Shown here: positions 23,815 to 35,079 of the stretch, in pieces
Layout: each line of letters starts with the position of its first letter
Position numbering within the stretch: position 1 is the stretch's first letter
Assembly: GCA_023213315.1 (NCBI GenBank)
Contig: JAKCPI010028423.1
Coordinates: 18,732-82,731 of the forward strand
From: Euborellia annulipes
Lineage: Eukaryota; Arthropoda; Insecta; Dermaptera; Anisolabididae
Direction of reading: 5' to 3'
Length of the DNA: 64,000 nucleotides
Made by a program: the position numbers and the translations under genes
The notes under the pieces: generated by a model
Seen by the model: the letters and a program-made list of their open reading frames with translations, nothing else
What the model was told of the DNA's origin: nothing
Database searches by the model: none

Positions 23815-24649
23815 AGTAAAATTTTATCTCAAAAAAAAAAAACTTTTTTTTTAATTATTATTAAAAATGATCTTTGTGAGATAATCTCTGTCCAGGTATC
23901 TATCTAGTTAATACATAAAATTTGTTATTAGGCCCCACCAGGTTTTTTTTTTTACTAGGTTTGTGGGTTTAGAATAATGATAATTGAAATAATCTTTTAA
24001 ATATCGGGGATAGGATTTGGGAGATTATAAAATTTAACAAGTATTCAATCCGAATATTTTGGAAATTAAATAGAATTCGTTTAACGATCAAATTTTATAT
24101 TATATCAAAAATTGTTAGATTTTTTTAATATTAATAATCCGCTTATTCTGGTTCTGTGTATTTCAATTAAATTATTTAAAAAATGATTAGATTGATATCG
24201 AGATGAGAAAAATTCTTAAATAGATGCAAATTTGTATTTAACTATTGATATATATTTAAATTAATAAACCCTGTATTATTAACAGTAAAGCTTATTATAA
24301 TACTGGAATTGGAATTATTTTATCTTATGTTTGAAAAAAATTTCTTTTCCCAAGAGGATTTTTTAGAACACGTAGGCTGAATAGAGCACGTAGGTACAAT
24401 AGAGTTGAGATGGTTCCCTAAGGGTCAAGTTTAGGAAATGATTCGTAATCATTTAAAAAAAAAAAAAAAGATTATAATTATACACTAAAATTGGAGGAGA
24501 ATATTTTAATTTTTTTATATTTAAATTTTCAATAATACTTTGCAATATTTTTATTATGGTTATATGTAAAATTTAATAAATATTAGGTAGTAGGGGGAAC
24601 GAAATATTAATAACATACTAACTCTATTAAAAACTAAAATATAAGGGGT

Positions 24650-24960
24650 GACGGTGAAGATTAGGCAAAGGATGGACAAAGGCAGCCAAATAAACGAAAC
24701 TCGCAATAACCCGAAGCGTTTCGGTGCATTTTTTATGCTCCATCTCCAGTCCAAAAAATATAAAGTAGTCGGATATTGTTATATTATACAAACTACCATA
24801 TAAAGCCTTAATGTTCTTAAAGATAAGTCTCTTGAGATAAATATATTATTGGACTGAAGATGGAGCATGTATAATAAATGTTCCGTAACGTTTCTGGATA
24901 TTGACAGGCAATCAGAGGATTTGGTTGTCTCTGTCCATCCCTTCACTTAATACTAACCAA
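24650..24960. repeat. Imperfect inverted repeat with two hammerhead-like cores
   Basis: The left arm (minus, core 24713-24752) and right arm (plus, core 24849-24897) face each other. The shared outer block is GGATGGACA(A/G)AG(G/A)CA(G/A)CCAAAT. The right core has CTGAAGA, T, GGAGCAT/ATGTTCC stem II and GTAA in place of GAAA. The left has CTGGAGA in place of CTGANGA and a normal GAAACG. Each arm thus has a single inactivating core change. Confidence 0.6.
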
Positions 24961-25084
24961 TAATATACTTCACTCACAAAAGTAAACATCATTCATACAA
25001 GTCCTACGTATAATACAAGTGGCCCAATAACAAATATTATTACAGTATAAACATCAATCGGCATACTAAAATATCCCTGGAAAA

Positions 25085-25190
25085 ATGGAGTAAAAGTTTT
25101 TCAATCTATAGTCTCAAGATTGTTAAATAAAAAACCGAAACGTTTCCAGAAGATTGAATTAGTCTTCAATTTGACAGCTGCTGTCTAAAG
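25085..25190 (+). repeat. Decayed hammerhead-like copy
   Basis: CTCAAGA, a poor stem and ACCGAAACGTTTCC occur in order, and ACAGCTGCTG follows about 30 bp later as in other copies. The C-to-G position and stem II are lost. Confidence 0.4.
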
Positions 25191-25194
25191 TAAA

Positions 25195-26320
25195 AATAGC
25201 AGAGAGTCACAACGGTAGTAGTTACAACAAAATTATTATGCATATAAAGAACAACGAAAGGGTGAAGTTAAAAAAAAAATTGTTTGCATATTGTTTGTAG
25301 TAGGCCGGGATTAGATCATATAGTTAGGATTTTAGAAATTAGATTAGTGCCAATCTTACTATTCCAATAATTGTACTAGTGCCTCTCATAAAAGGACTAT
25401 TTTGTTAATGTTTGAATTAAATAAGATCTGATGATTGAAATTTATTCATTATTCCCTAATCTTCCTCATATAATTATATTTTCCACTAATTAACAATTTT
25501 ATTAAAGCTTTCCTCACATATATTCGTTTTTCAGTGAATCGAGTAACCAGATGTATTACATCATTAAATTTAAAGAAGTTAAGCCTGGCTTCTACTGCTA
25601 AGTTCAAACTAAACCAAAGTCATCTCGAAATTAGCTGATAATCCAATTTAACAGAGAATATATTTTTAACTAATTATATTTTTATAGTATATGATAATTT
25701 CTAGTTAAAAATCATTTCGTTAATGGCCGAAGAAGACAAAAAAAAAAATTTCCATTTTCTGAACAAAAAAAAAAAAAATGGAAACAAATTAGCAAATGTA
25801 ATGAAGAACGACATTTTAACTTAAATGAAGGCATTAGCAATTCAAAGGGAAAAAGTTAGGAGGACAAAATTGCAAATGAAAACAAGAACAAGGGGAAGTG
25901 ATCAACAAACAACTCACCTTAACTTGTTGATTCGCCCACCCCCTCACCCACCTACCCAGCATCTCTTTCCCATCTACCTTCCCCCCCCCTCCCCCTAAGA
26001 CATCTTCACCTTAAATCATTTTCTTTTCTTGTGTACGAAAAAATAGCTAGTGACATGAAAGTCAGAAGATAAGGAAACCTTTCGCTTTCGGCAAAATAAA
26101 TAAAATGATTAAACAATAATGACCAGCTTTTTTAGCTATCATTTTCTTTTTTTTTTTAGAATGAAATTGCACTTTATTTATTTAGGTCTATATATAAATC
26201 TTTGAGCGATAATGGAACTTTTTTACTCTCTGTTAATCTCAAGCTTAAAATTAAAACAAACAAAAAATAAATAAATAAATGATTAGTTTTTGTTTTAAAA
26301 TGTTGCCAAGAGCTTTTGAT
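25195..26320. other. Unrecognised DNA
   Basis: No gene or family repeat. 25855-26005 contains pyrimidine-rich C runs (CCCCCTCCCCC) and a CTCACCTTAACTTG motif. Confidence 0.45.
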
Positions 26321-26324
26321 GTAT

Positions 26325-26692
26325 AAAAAATCTGGTGTGACTGGTCGCATTACCTTCGGTAATCGAAAGTTGTGTTCTGTGCTTGTCACACCAGATTTTT
26401 TTGTCGACATATATTTAGTTCCCGACAGTACGGTACATTCGAATTTCAAGATGTAAAATTTATGTATGGGAAAATATTTATATTTTGTTACCATGGCAAC
26501 CATTTTCCTATCTCTTCTATGAAGTACAAGAGTAAAGTGGTCTTCAGAAGATTTCAATGGCAAAATGAGAATATACATTTTAAAGAGCATCTAAAAAATA
26601 ATTGATTTTTGAATTTTAATCAAAATCGTTGAAGCAAATTTTGAGAAAATCGAAAAAAACTGTAAAAGTACATCACTAAAGTACTAGTAGTG
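26325..26692 (+). mobile_element. R1 element, 5' part
   Basis: Hairpin CTGGTGTGACTGGTCGC ... GTCACACCAG followed by the GTTCCCGACAGTACGGTAC and TACCATGGCAACCATTT blocks. Ends at AAAGTACTAGTAG. Confidence 0.85.
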
Positions 26693-26726
26693 GAAGGAGA
26701 ATAAAAAGAATGAGCAGCTAGTTTTA

Positions 26727-26774
26727 TTTTCTTTTATTAAACCTTCAGAGCGGAGGGTTTAATAAAAGAAAATA
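26727..26774. repeat. Short perfect-arm hairpin
   Basis: ATTTTCTTTTATTAAACC and its inverse GGTTTAATAAAAGAAAAT enclose about 12 bp containing TTCAGAGCGGAG. It directly precedes the tandem array. Confidence 0.8.
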
Positions 26775-26777
26775 TAA

Positions 26778-27145
26778 TAATTGATTGAGAATCACATATA
26801 ATCACAACTTAAATCACTAAATAAATAAAAACTATTAATTTAAATAAGATATAAAGTTAATTAGGCGGGACGAAACGTGAGAACTGTTTAAGAAACGATT
26901 GGTTGATTGAGAAGCACATATCATCACAACTTAAATCACTAAATAAATAAAAACTATTAATTTAAATAAGATATAGTTAATTAGGCGGGACGAAACGTGA
27001 GAACTGTTTAAGAAACGATTGGTTGATTGAGAAGCACATATCATCACAACATAAATCACTAAATAAATAAAAACTATTGATTTAAATAAGATATAAAGTT
27101 AATTAGGCGGGACGAACGTGAGAACTGTTTAAGAAACGATTGGCG
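26778..27145. repeat. Tandem array, three units of about 120 bp
   Basis: GGCGGGACGAAACGTGAGA recurs at about 26865, 26985 and, with one base missing, 27107. Between these lie GATTGAGAA-CACATAT-ATCACAAC and CACTAAATAAATAAAAACTA. Units are over 95% alike, implying recent expansion. Confidence 0.92.
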
Positions 27146-28160
27146 TCTGCTCACCTTCCCTTCCCTCCACCCGCCCTTTCAGTCTGATTGTCGACTTCTA
27201 AAAATAGAAAACGAATTAAAAAAATTTCCATTCTTAATTTTCAAGTTTTTTTTATTATTAAATAATTGAATAAAATAAACTGAAAAATATTATATTTATA
27301 TAAGAACGATGATTCAAAATAAATTTGTTCCGATATTTGTGGGTTTAATCAAAAGACTGGTTTGTGTAGTTAATTTATAGAAAAATTTTGTTGACCAATG
27401 TAATAAAAATATATTTCATATATAGGGTAAGAGAAAGTAAAATTGGAAAATGATTACTCTGAAAAATAATATTAATATAAATGTATTTAAGCAGATCGCC
27501 TGCCGGAAGAACTCAATAAAAAATCATTTAGGATCTTTTTATAAAATCTTCCATTATCTATAAACATTTCCTTTAAAAAAAAATTATAAAAAAATTCTCA
27601 GTAAAGACACTCACACATGGATCAAATTTCCTTCTTAACAAACCGCCATAAAATAATTTATAATAGAACACTTGATTAAATTATTTTATAATTTTCAGTC
27701 AATTTTTTTTAAAATAATAATTAGCATTGGCCATGTTCTTTTGGCTTGATTTGAAGGGAGTTGAATAATTAATTAAATAAATTTCAATATACCTGATTCA
27801 AAGGTGATGGCAGATGCTTCACAATATAAAATTTAATACTTGAAGACAGATCACAATGAAAATTAAACTCACTGAACACATTTTATTTTTTAAAGCACTA
27901 AATAAAATCACTTATAGAAAACGAACCGAACGAGTTGACGAATGGGAGCCGGACTGATTGTTTGAACTTGTTCTCCGCTAGAGTGCTCTGCTTGTCTTTG
28001 TTTATACTCTTTGAACCAATTTTAAATTGAAAAAAAAAATTGATAAATTAAAATAATTTAATAAAAATATTAATTAATATAATAATATGATGAAACAAAT
28101 TATTTACAAATTTACAAATATTAATATTGAGATGCATTTGAATATATTATTATAAAAAAG
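27146..28160. other. Unrecognised AT-rich DNA
   Basis: AT-rich, apart from 27915-28010, which is less AT-rich (GAACCGAACGAGTTGACG). No gene is supported. Confidence 0.45.
27412..27442 (+). mobile_element. R1 terminal fragment
   Basis: ATATATAGGGTAAGAGAAAGTAAAA equals the R1 3' terminus without the rest. Confidence 0.45.
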
Positions 28161-28164
28161 TTTT

Positions 28165-28337
28165 TTTTTTTTTTTTTTTAACACACTCTTTTCTCATTCA
28201 CACTCACACTCACACACACATCCACACAATCTTTTAGGCAATTGAGGCCATATAAGACTTTTACGATAAGCGTTATTAAATGTATATATCTATTGGGAGT
28301 CCAGACATTCTTATTTAAGCCATTTGGTATCCAAAAA
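28165..28337 (-). mobile_element. SINE-A, 5'-truncated
   Basis: T-run, ACACTCTTTTCTCATTCACA, (CACA)n, CAATTGAGGCCATATAAGAC, then TTAAGCCATTTGGTATCC. It lacks the head. Target duplication is not resolvable in the A/T runs. Confidence 0.8.
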
Positions 28338-28399
28338 AATTAAGTTAAAACAAATACTTTTTTATTTTTAACACCTGTAATTTATGTAAAAATTTTATA

Positions 28400-28636
28400 C
28401 ACTGCCGCAACCAGGGGGAGGGGGTTTAGGGGTTTATTTAACCCCCCCCCCCCTAGGAGAAAAAAAGATTTAAAATATATATTACAAATAGAAAAGAAAA
28501 AAAAAGGCTAAAAGGGCAAATAAAGAAAAAAAGGAGAAGGTCCGATGCCGGCGCGCCCGAGCAAGTTGGAGGGGGGAGGGAGGGCAGACCCCCGTCTAGG
28601 CGTTCCGTCCGTCAATGGGGGGCGGCGCGGCTAGTC

Positions 28637-28668
<32 letters not shown>

Positions 28669-28694
28669 AGAAGCAAATCCTGGTTGCGCTACTG
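28400..28694. mobile_element. hAT-type MITE, GC-rich, 295 bp
   Basis: Inverted termini CACTGCCGCAACCAGG and CAGTAGCGCAACCAGG. An exact 8-bp target duplication ATTTTATA (28392-28399 and 28695-28702) is diagnostic of hAT. The interior has long G or C runs, including about 33 C at 28639-28671, and GATGCCGGCGCGCCCGAG. Confidence 0.92.
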
Positions 28695-28894
28695 ATTTTA
28701 TATGAAATAAAATCAATATTTGGAATTGAGAAAATTATTGTATTTATGATAATAATTTATTTTAGCGAATAAATTTATTCCGTTCACTTTTTGAAAGAAA
28801 TACAGTATATTTTTGATTATTTCATATCCTTACCGCTAGAGAGACTTACTATCGCTTTGTTTTTATTCTTGTACAAATATTAAAATTTTGAATT

Positions 28895-29172
28895 AAAAAA
28901 TCTGGTGTAACTGTCGCACACAACTTTCGATTACCGAAGGTAAGAGAAAGTTGTGTCAGCCATGGCAACCATTTCTCCTATCTTTCCTATGAAGTACAAG
29001 AGTAAAGCGGTCTTCAGAAGATTTCAATGACAAACCACTTTTTTTATTTCAGGGTACCTCAAAACGTGAATATCCATTAAAATCTCGAAATTTTTTACAT
29101 GAATCCAATACTTTTTCTCTCTATATATTAACATATATTCCTAGTAAAGGTTAGAGAAAATAAAAAAGAATA
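28895..29172 (+). mobile_element. R1 deletion derivative
   Basis: The 5' hairpin arm joins CCATGGCAACCATTTCTCC. It then jumps at about 29032 from CAATGACAAA to CCACTTTTTTT and proceeds to the terminal hairpin and GAGAAAATAAAA. Confidence 0.75.
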
Positions 29173-29872
29173 AATAAACAACGAAGAGAAGCTGATGCAT
29201 ATTAATGCTTCGAACTCTTTCTGTCCCTATTAAGGACTGAATGCCTTTCAAAGGAGTCCTCAGGCTAGAAATAAATACAAATATTGATTCACTCTAATTG
29301 ATTAAGATGATGAGTATAAAAAAAATCCTTTTTCATTGAATATATATCAAGAGAATAAATTATCCTCAGCCTGATTGTTTACGTCTCATTCAAGTAATTA
29401 GTATTCTCTAACTCCTCTTACTTAGTTAAATTATCACTCTGATAAGACCGTGGTTGGTTGTAATTTTTTTTTCCTTTAAGGTAGGCGCACACTAGGACGG
29501 ATGGGCCGTAGGGAATCACACTGCAAAAACACGTCTTAATGTGAGAGCCTTTAGGAAGAACGAGACCTGACCTTCATTAAATGGATCTTCTAAATAATTG
29601 ACATTTTTAGTACTTTAGAAGAATACAAAATTTTTTATCTGCCAGAGAATAAAATTTGAATTTTTTTTTAAAGTCTAATTTACTTGAATCCCCTAGGAAA
29701 TGAAAGAAGCCTTTCTTATTCATTTAGTGAAAAGGTCGAACCTATTCAACTTATGAAATAGAGATAAAATACAAATTTACAATTTATTATCAATATATAA
29801 AATTTTCAAATTTATTTCAATTAAAAGAGCCATAAGGTCAAAAAATAAATACTTTTGTGTAAATCCGTTTAT

Positions 29873-29918
29873 TTGTAAATATTTCGACCCCAGTGATATG
29901 GAATCATCTTCAGTACAA
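29873..29918 (-). ncRNA. Hammerhead-like RNA motif, copy 3
   Basis: The minus strand reads TTGTA, CTGAAGA, T, GATTCC-loop-GGGGTC, GAAA, TATT, TACAA. Stem I is a perfect 5 bp (TTGTA/TACAA) with a sequence entirely different from copy 1. Stem II is 6 bp with two G-U pairs. The four bases after GAAA (TATT) keep U16.1 and a permitted H17. Confidence 0.55.
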
Positions 29919-30319
29919 TCAACAGATGTTTTGCAAATCGTTACTTTCTCCCATCCAATATGACAAAATAGCTGAGCATTCCATTCCATGTATTTTTCAA
30001 TTTTTATAATGAACTATTTTATTCTTTTTTTAATTTTTAATTTTTTGGCCGACGGTCCTTATATTATAATTAAATTGATCATCCTTACGGCCATCTACAA
30101 ACAACAAAAGAGCTATATTTTTTGTGATGTTCTATAAGTTTGTAAAAGAATAAAAAAAGTTTTCTTTCTAAAGAAAAGTAAAAATAATGTAATACCAAAT
30201 TTCATAGTTCCCGCTCAAAAATTTCATTGGCGGACATACGGACTGATTTTTTGTTATTAGTAAAACTTAATTTTAAACTTTCGACTGTTGGTTCTTCTCG
30301 TTGAAACATTTTGTAAATT

Positions 30320-30450
30320 AAAATGAAATATACAAATTAAACACTAGGTTATTTGTTTTATTAATTAAAAATTAACACTACTTACTTGTCATCATCAGTA
30401 ATTGTCGAAATTCGTTTTAATTGTTAATTTTTAAATAATAAAGCAAGCAT
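30320..30450 (-). repeat. Hammerhead-like repeat with inverted central piece
   Basis: The flanks match 22125-22255 (ACACTAGGTTATTTGTTT, AATTGTCGAAAT, TTAATTTTTAA). The piece holding CTGATGATGACAAGTA is inverted here, so it reads TACTTGTCATCATCAG on the plus strand next to AATTGTCGAAAT. Confidence 0.55.
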
Positions 30451-30477
30451 TTGATAAAAATCCTGATTTTCGAGACC

Positions 30478-31523
30478 TAATCTCTGAAAACAGATGTTAA
30501 AATTTAAAATAAACAAGTTTTAAAAAGTAATGTAAAAATCGGTGTGACAGACACAACTTCTCTTACCTTCGGTAATCGAAAGTTGTGTACTGTGCTGTCA
30601 CACCAGATTTTCGTGTCGAAATATATTTAGTTCCCGATAGTACGGTCCATTTGAATTCATAAAAATTTATAAGTATGGGAAAATATTTATATTTTGTTAC
30701 CATGGCAACCATTTCTCCTATCTTTCCTATGAAACACAAGAGTAAAGTGGTGTTCAGAAGATTTCAATCGCAAAATGAGAATATACATTTGAAAGAGCAT
30801 CTAAAAAATAATTGATTTTTGAATTTAAAAAAATCGTTGGAGCAAATTTTGAGAAAATCGAAAAAAACTGAAAAAGTACATCAGTAAAGTACTAGTACTC
30901 TTTGGCCGATTTTGATTAAAAGCTTATTTTTCCGGTCCCGGGGGTGTTTAACTTAAATATAAAATTTCAACCTCGTAGCTCAATTCCTTCATGCTTTAAA
31001 TTGAACACACACCCCCCACACCCACCCACCCACCCACCCACAGACAGACCATGTCGCGAAAACCACTTTTGGATTCAGGGGACCTCAAAACGGAAGATCC
31101 ATCAAAATCTCGACATCGAATTTTTGACATGAACAAATTTTTTATATATATTACATATATACAAGGAAGAGAAAGTAAAAACAATCAGCGTTAAAAAGTG
31201 CAATTCAAAATCACTTCCTTGCCTCAAATAGCTATTCTGTCAAGAAAAATTTAAAGGTAGAGCTTTAACATTTAGTAAATACTGTTAAAAATTAATGCCA
31301 TGTCTAGAGGGTGCCTTTAATATTTTAACGTCGCGTTTAAAATAAAAATGACGTCCTTAACCTATAAAGTAAGGTTATAATTTTGAAATAAAAGCAACAT
31401 GTTAACGTCGCTGTTAAAACTTTGTTTAGATAAAAGCATTTTTTTTAACGCTGATTGGTTTTACGTTACTTTTTAACACCCATTTGTTTATTTTAAATTT
31501 TAACGTCTTTTCTAGAGAATAGA
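30478..31523. mobile_element. R3 foldback element split by R1
   Basis: The left part at 30478-30532 (TAATCTCTGAAAACAG, GTTAAAATTTAAAATAAACA, AAAAAGTAATGTAAA) is the inverse of the right end (31430-31523). The rest of the left repeat (CAATCAGCGTTAAAAAG) resumes at 31182, after R1. Terminal repeats are about 85 bp. The body matches 45600-45900. Confidence 0.85.
30533..31182 (+). mobile_element. R1 element, full length, inserted in R3
   Basis: Complete order: 5' hairpin, GTACGGTCCATT, ACCATGGCAACC, AGTACTAGTACTC, TTCAACCTCGTAG, an expanded (CCCA)n at 31008-31041, GACCATGTCGCG, GGGGACCTCAAAACG, then the terminal (TA)-rich hairpin and GAGAAAGTAAAAA. It splits the left terminal repeat of an R3 foldback, so both of its ends are defined. 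Confidence 0.9.
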
Positions 31524-33370
31524 CCTGTTTGTGTGTTTACTTTAAATTCTGTTCAAAACGGTACAAACTAAAAATATCGTAAAAGTTATAAGTAAGAGAT
31601 TTCTATAGCCTGCTACATCCGCTTTCGGAATTCTAGATAGGTATGGAAAAATTCATAGGCTCTCTATTATAAAAGAGTCAAAGCGGGGAAGCGATTTGAA
31701 TGGTATTAGTGGAGCTATCTTTTAGCTTTCACGGTTTTAGAATAGGGATTTTTTTTTATTTCACAAAGCGGACGGATTATATGGAATTAGTGAAGAAAAA
31801 AAATTTTTAAATAATTGCTATTGTTAGGATTTTATTAATAATCTCCGATATGAAAGACAAACTTGCCTTGTTCCAGAAAGGTGAAAAATAAATGATAAAA
31901 TAAATGGACAAGCCTAAAAGATTCAAATATAAACGAAAGTATCCGAATGGGTTGCATACGTTGCAGGCAAACATTTTGTAATAATTATTTTAGAAAAAAA
32001 TTTTTCATTCCAAAAAAAACCCCCCCCCCCCCCGAGAAAAATTATTTATCTAAATTTAATTTTAAAAGTATAGACATCCAGTGGTGCAGGTATTTAATTT
32101 GGCTTTTTCAGTACCACTTCTTTTATTGAAGAAGTGATCTAGTACAGTTGTATAAAAAAAATTTATTATACAGGATGAGAGGCGAGGGAACTTCCTTATT
32201 TTAAACAATGATAAAACAAAAAGTCATTTGGATACCAAATGGCTTAAATAAGAATGCCTGGACCCAATATATAACCTATGTTTGGTGGGCAAAGTTAATA
32301 TATCTCGACACAAAAGAAATCTTGTGTGACAAATAGAGAACAAAAAAATAATAACAATTATATGTATAAATTAATGTTATTTTTTGAGTAATTCCATAAA
32401 AGATTGTATCGCTCAGATAGAAAAACGTTATATTTTTAAATAATCTTCATTAAGAAGCATAGGTAACGGTTTCATTACAATAGCATATGCTAGCGAATTA
32501 TATTCATATAGTTTTTTTTTTCCAAAAGTAACACATTATAATTCATAATATTCATATTTCTAAGCGTGTGTATTTTCTCTTTTGTCAGTTTATACAGTAT
32601 AATTTATAATATAATATATTCTAATAGCTTGAGAAACAGCATTCCTATTCTAGTCTAATTTATAAACTTAATTTATCTTTATTTATGTTTTCGGAGGCAT
32701 ATAAATTAATTTATGTCTGTCTCTCCCTCTCTCTTTCTCTTTTTCTTTCTTTATGTTTTAATGCAACTGCACATTACTATGTGTAATATTTTTTACATTT
32801 TCCACCAAAAAACCTTTAGATTAAAAGTGCTTACACCCATTAATTATGAATGTTTATTTAAACTAAATCTCCACCATTGTATAAATACGTATATATCCAA
32901 ATACACTACTACTACTACCTTTCATTTATATATATTCTCTCAAGTGAATTGACCTGGATATTTGCTCTTTTACCCCATACTCTGCATTGGGGGCGGGTTT
33001 TAATATAAGGTAGAAATAAAATTTAAATTTAATCTAACATTTATCTCAATCTTCTCTCTTGTTCGTTTATGTGTACCGTACATTTAAAAAAAAATTTCAT
33101 GTGAATAAATCTTTAGAAAAAAAAAATTACTGTTATAATAAAATGGTTAATTTCCTAAATTAATTTGTATGAAGAGGCAATAATCATTATAATTGAATTA
33201 TTACAATCCCTAAACATTAAGAATTGGCAACTACACATTCAGAATTTTGGAACAATATCAAAAAATCCTAACTAATATATTATCACTTGACATTTGCATC
33301 CTTATGTCTTGTTTCAAAAACAAATTTAATAGAGTTTTGAAAAAATATATTAAAAAAAAAAAAACGAAGG
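31524..33370. other. Mostly unrecognised DNA
   Basis: Apart from the fragments at 32180-32278, there is no family repeat or gene. A C-run stands at 32021-32033. Confidence 0.45.
32215..32278 (+). mobile_element. SINE-A central fragment
   Basis: CATTTGGATACCAAATGGC and TTAAATAAGAATGCCTGGA only, next to the 40-bp segment shared with 38340. Confidence 0.6.
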
Positions 33371-33371
33371 A

Positions 33372-33475
33372 AAAAAGACACAATGGACCAGGGTCGTTGT
33401 CGAGGAGGATACAGAAGTTCAAACGGCATGCCCTCCAAATTCCTTCTAAAAAATAAATAAATAAAAATATATAGA
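33372..33475 (+). mobile_element. LINE-like 3' end
   Basis: GACCAGGGTCGTTGTCGAGG, GGCATGCCCTCCAAATTCC and an (ATAA)n tail, GC-richer than its flanks. No coding part. Confidence 0.45.
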
Positions 33476-33519
33476 GAAAGAAATTTAAATCTGTGGCCGA
33501 AGGATTAAAAATAGTGACA

Positions 33520-33895
33520 AATGTCAATATTGATAAGCTCAAAAGCCAAGGGGTGTGGGTTATGATCCCATGCAGATCGAAGAATATCTATTTAAATCAA
33601 TTGGAAGGTATAAATAAATACTAGGCCTAGGATAAAGGTAGTCTGCCCGCCGCCGTGTGTAGGTCCTGGTTGGAGTCCAGGGGTCGCAATTTTGTCCAAT
33701 CTTAAACACAAATTCATCTCGCAAATTGCTATCTATTCGAGCGTTGATTGAAAAATTTCCATCTTTTTCAAACAAAGCTCTACCTAGTAAATAAATAAAT
33801 GTGCCTGGATCATATTTAACGTAAATAAAAAAAAATATTTGTATTCATGTAAAGTTTACATGGCCTCAGATGCCGAAAAAATAAGAAAATGTTTT
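33520..33895 (+). mobile_element. SINE-B head and separate SINE tail
   Basis: AATATTGATAAGCTCAAAAG and GGTTATGATCCCAT form the head at 33523-33610. A second unit has GTGCCTGGATCATAT and the tail TGGCCTCAGATGCCGAAAAA at 33863. GTCTGCCCGCCGCCG and TCCTGGTTGGAGTCCAGG between them may be another tRNA-like head. Confidence 0.6.
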
Positions 33896-33984
33896 TAGCA
33901 ATTATAAAAAATATTTTATAGTGTATACTATTTATAGGTTATGGAGAAAATACACCAGCGGTTACTTTACATATTAAACAAAAT

Positions 33985-34035
33985 TATTTGGCTAATATTT
34001 CGGATTGCCTACGCAATCCTTCCTCACTGCATCCT
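33985..34035 (-). repeat. Hammerhead-like motif with altered first core base
   Basis: The minus strand reads GTGAGGA, A, GGATTGC-GTAG-GCAATCC, GAAA, TATT, AGCC. Stem II is a perfect 7 bp with a GTAG loop. The core position normally C3 appears as G, and stem I is not formed. Confidence 0.45.
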
Positions 34036-34796
34036 AGTTCCAATTCCCATATCATGAAAATCAAACCATATTTCAATAAATTTAAAAGAAAACCCAAAAG
34101 AGAATATAAAATGTCACATATATCTCAATAAGGACAAAGCAATGAATCTCCAGACAGACACGCGGGGACTTGATTTAAATTGTATTTCTTTTTTCAAATA
34201 AACAAAGACTCACTAATAAAATTCTGTTTGGTTTTCATATGTGGAGCCAAGTGATTGATGAGGCCGGGCGATGATTGATGTAAAAATAAAAATATATTTA
34301 TTTTGTATAAGATAAAGTTCAATTATAAAAATATTTCAATATTACTAAAATTCAATATACTAGCGCCAGAGGGAATGTAAAATTATTTGATGGTAGAGAT
34401 TACAGGGTTGAATGAATTTCACGAGCTTAGAATGCTTGTTGAATTGAAACAGAACAGGTGTGCATCTTTTCATGTTTTATTTTTGAATATATACCCAAAC
34501 ACATGCATAAATATTGTAGAATAAACAATTGTAAATGAGCAGCAATCCCCAATATGGCCAGCCGTCCTTCGGACCTTTATGTTTTCATATAATTAGAGGG
34601 AGTAAAATAAATACTGTATAAAAATTAAATATAAAATTTTAAATATTATTTAAATACACTAAAAGAAGGAAAAAACATTTTATATTAAATGATTAAAATG
34701 ATAACAAAAAATAAAAACGTGGGCTCAAATGGAGTATTTAATTTGAATTCCTATTTTAAAAGATTTGAAATTTCATTTTTTTTTTTTTTTTTTTTT

Positions 34797-34970
34797 TTCA
34801 GGGTTCGGATCCCAGGTAGTCGGATGATTTTATTTAAGCCATTTGGATACCAAATAACTTAAATAAGAATGTCTGGACCCCAATATATATATTTTCATAA
34901 TAACGGTTATCGTATAAAGTCTTATATGGCCTAAGTTGCCGAAAAGACTGTGTGTATGACAACCCTAATT
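34797..34970 (+). mobile_element. SINE-A, head truncated at the B box
   Basis: Starts at GGGTTCGGATCCCAGG (B box) after a 22-T run and continues through GAATGTCTGGACCCC to TGGCCTAAGTTGCCGAAAAG. Confidence 0.8.
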
Positions 34971-35079
34971 TAAGCTATTTTGGATTTTGTGTTTCACTTA
35001 AAATAGATTTTTTATAAAAGATATAAAAAATTTTTTCTAACAAAAATATGAATAAAACAATTTTTTTTTTTTTAATTTG

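Noticed and set aside
26174..26590. A 138-codon minus-strand open frame.
   Set aside because: It lies within a copy of the non-coding R1 element, and equivalent frames in other copies are broken at different places.
26778..27145. Possible CRISPR-like array.
   Set aside because: Three 120-bp units are identical throughout with no variable spacers, in eukaryotic DNA; this is an ordinary tandem repeat.
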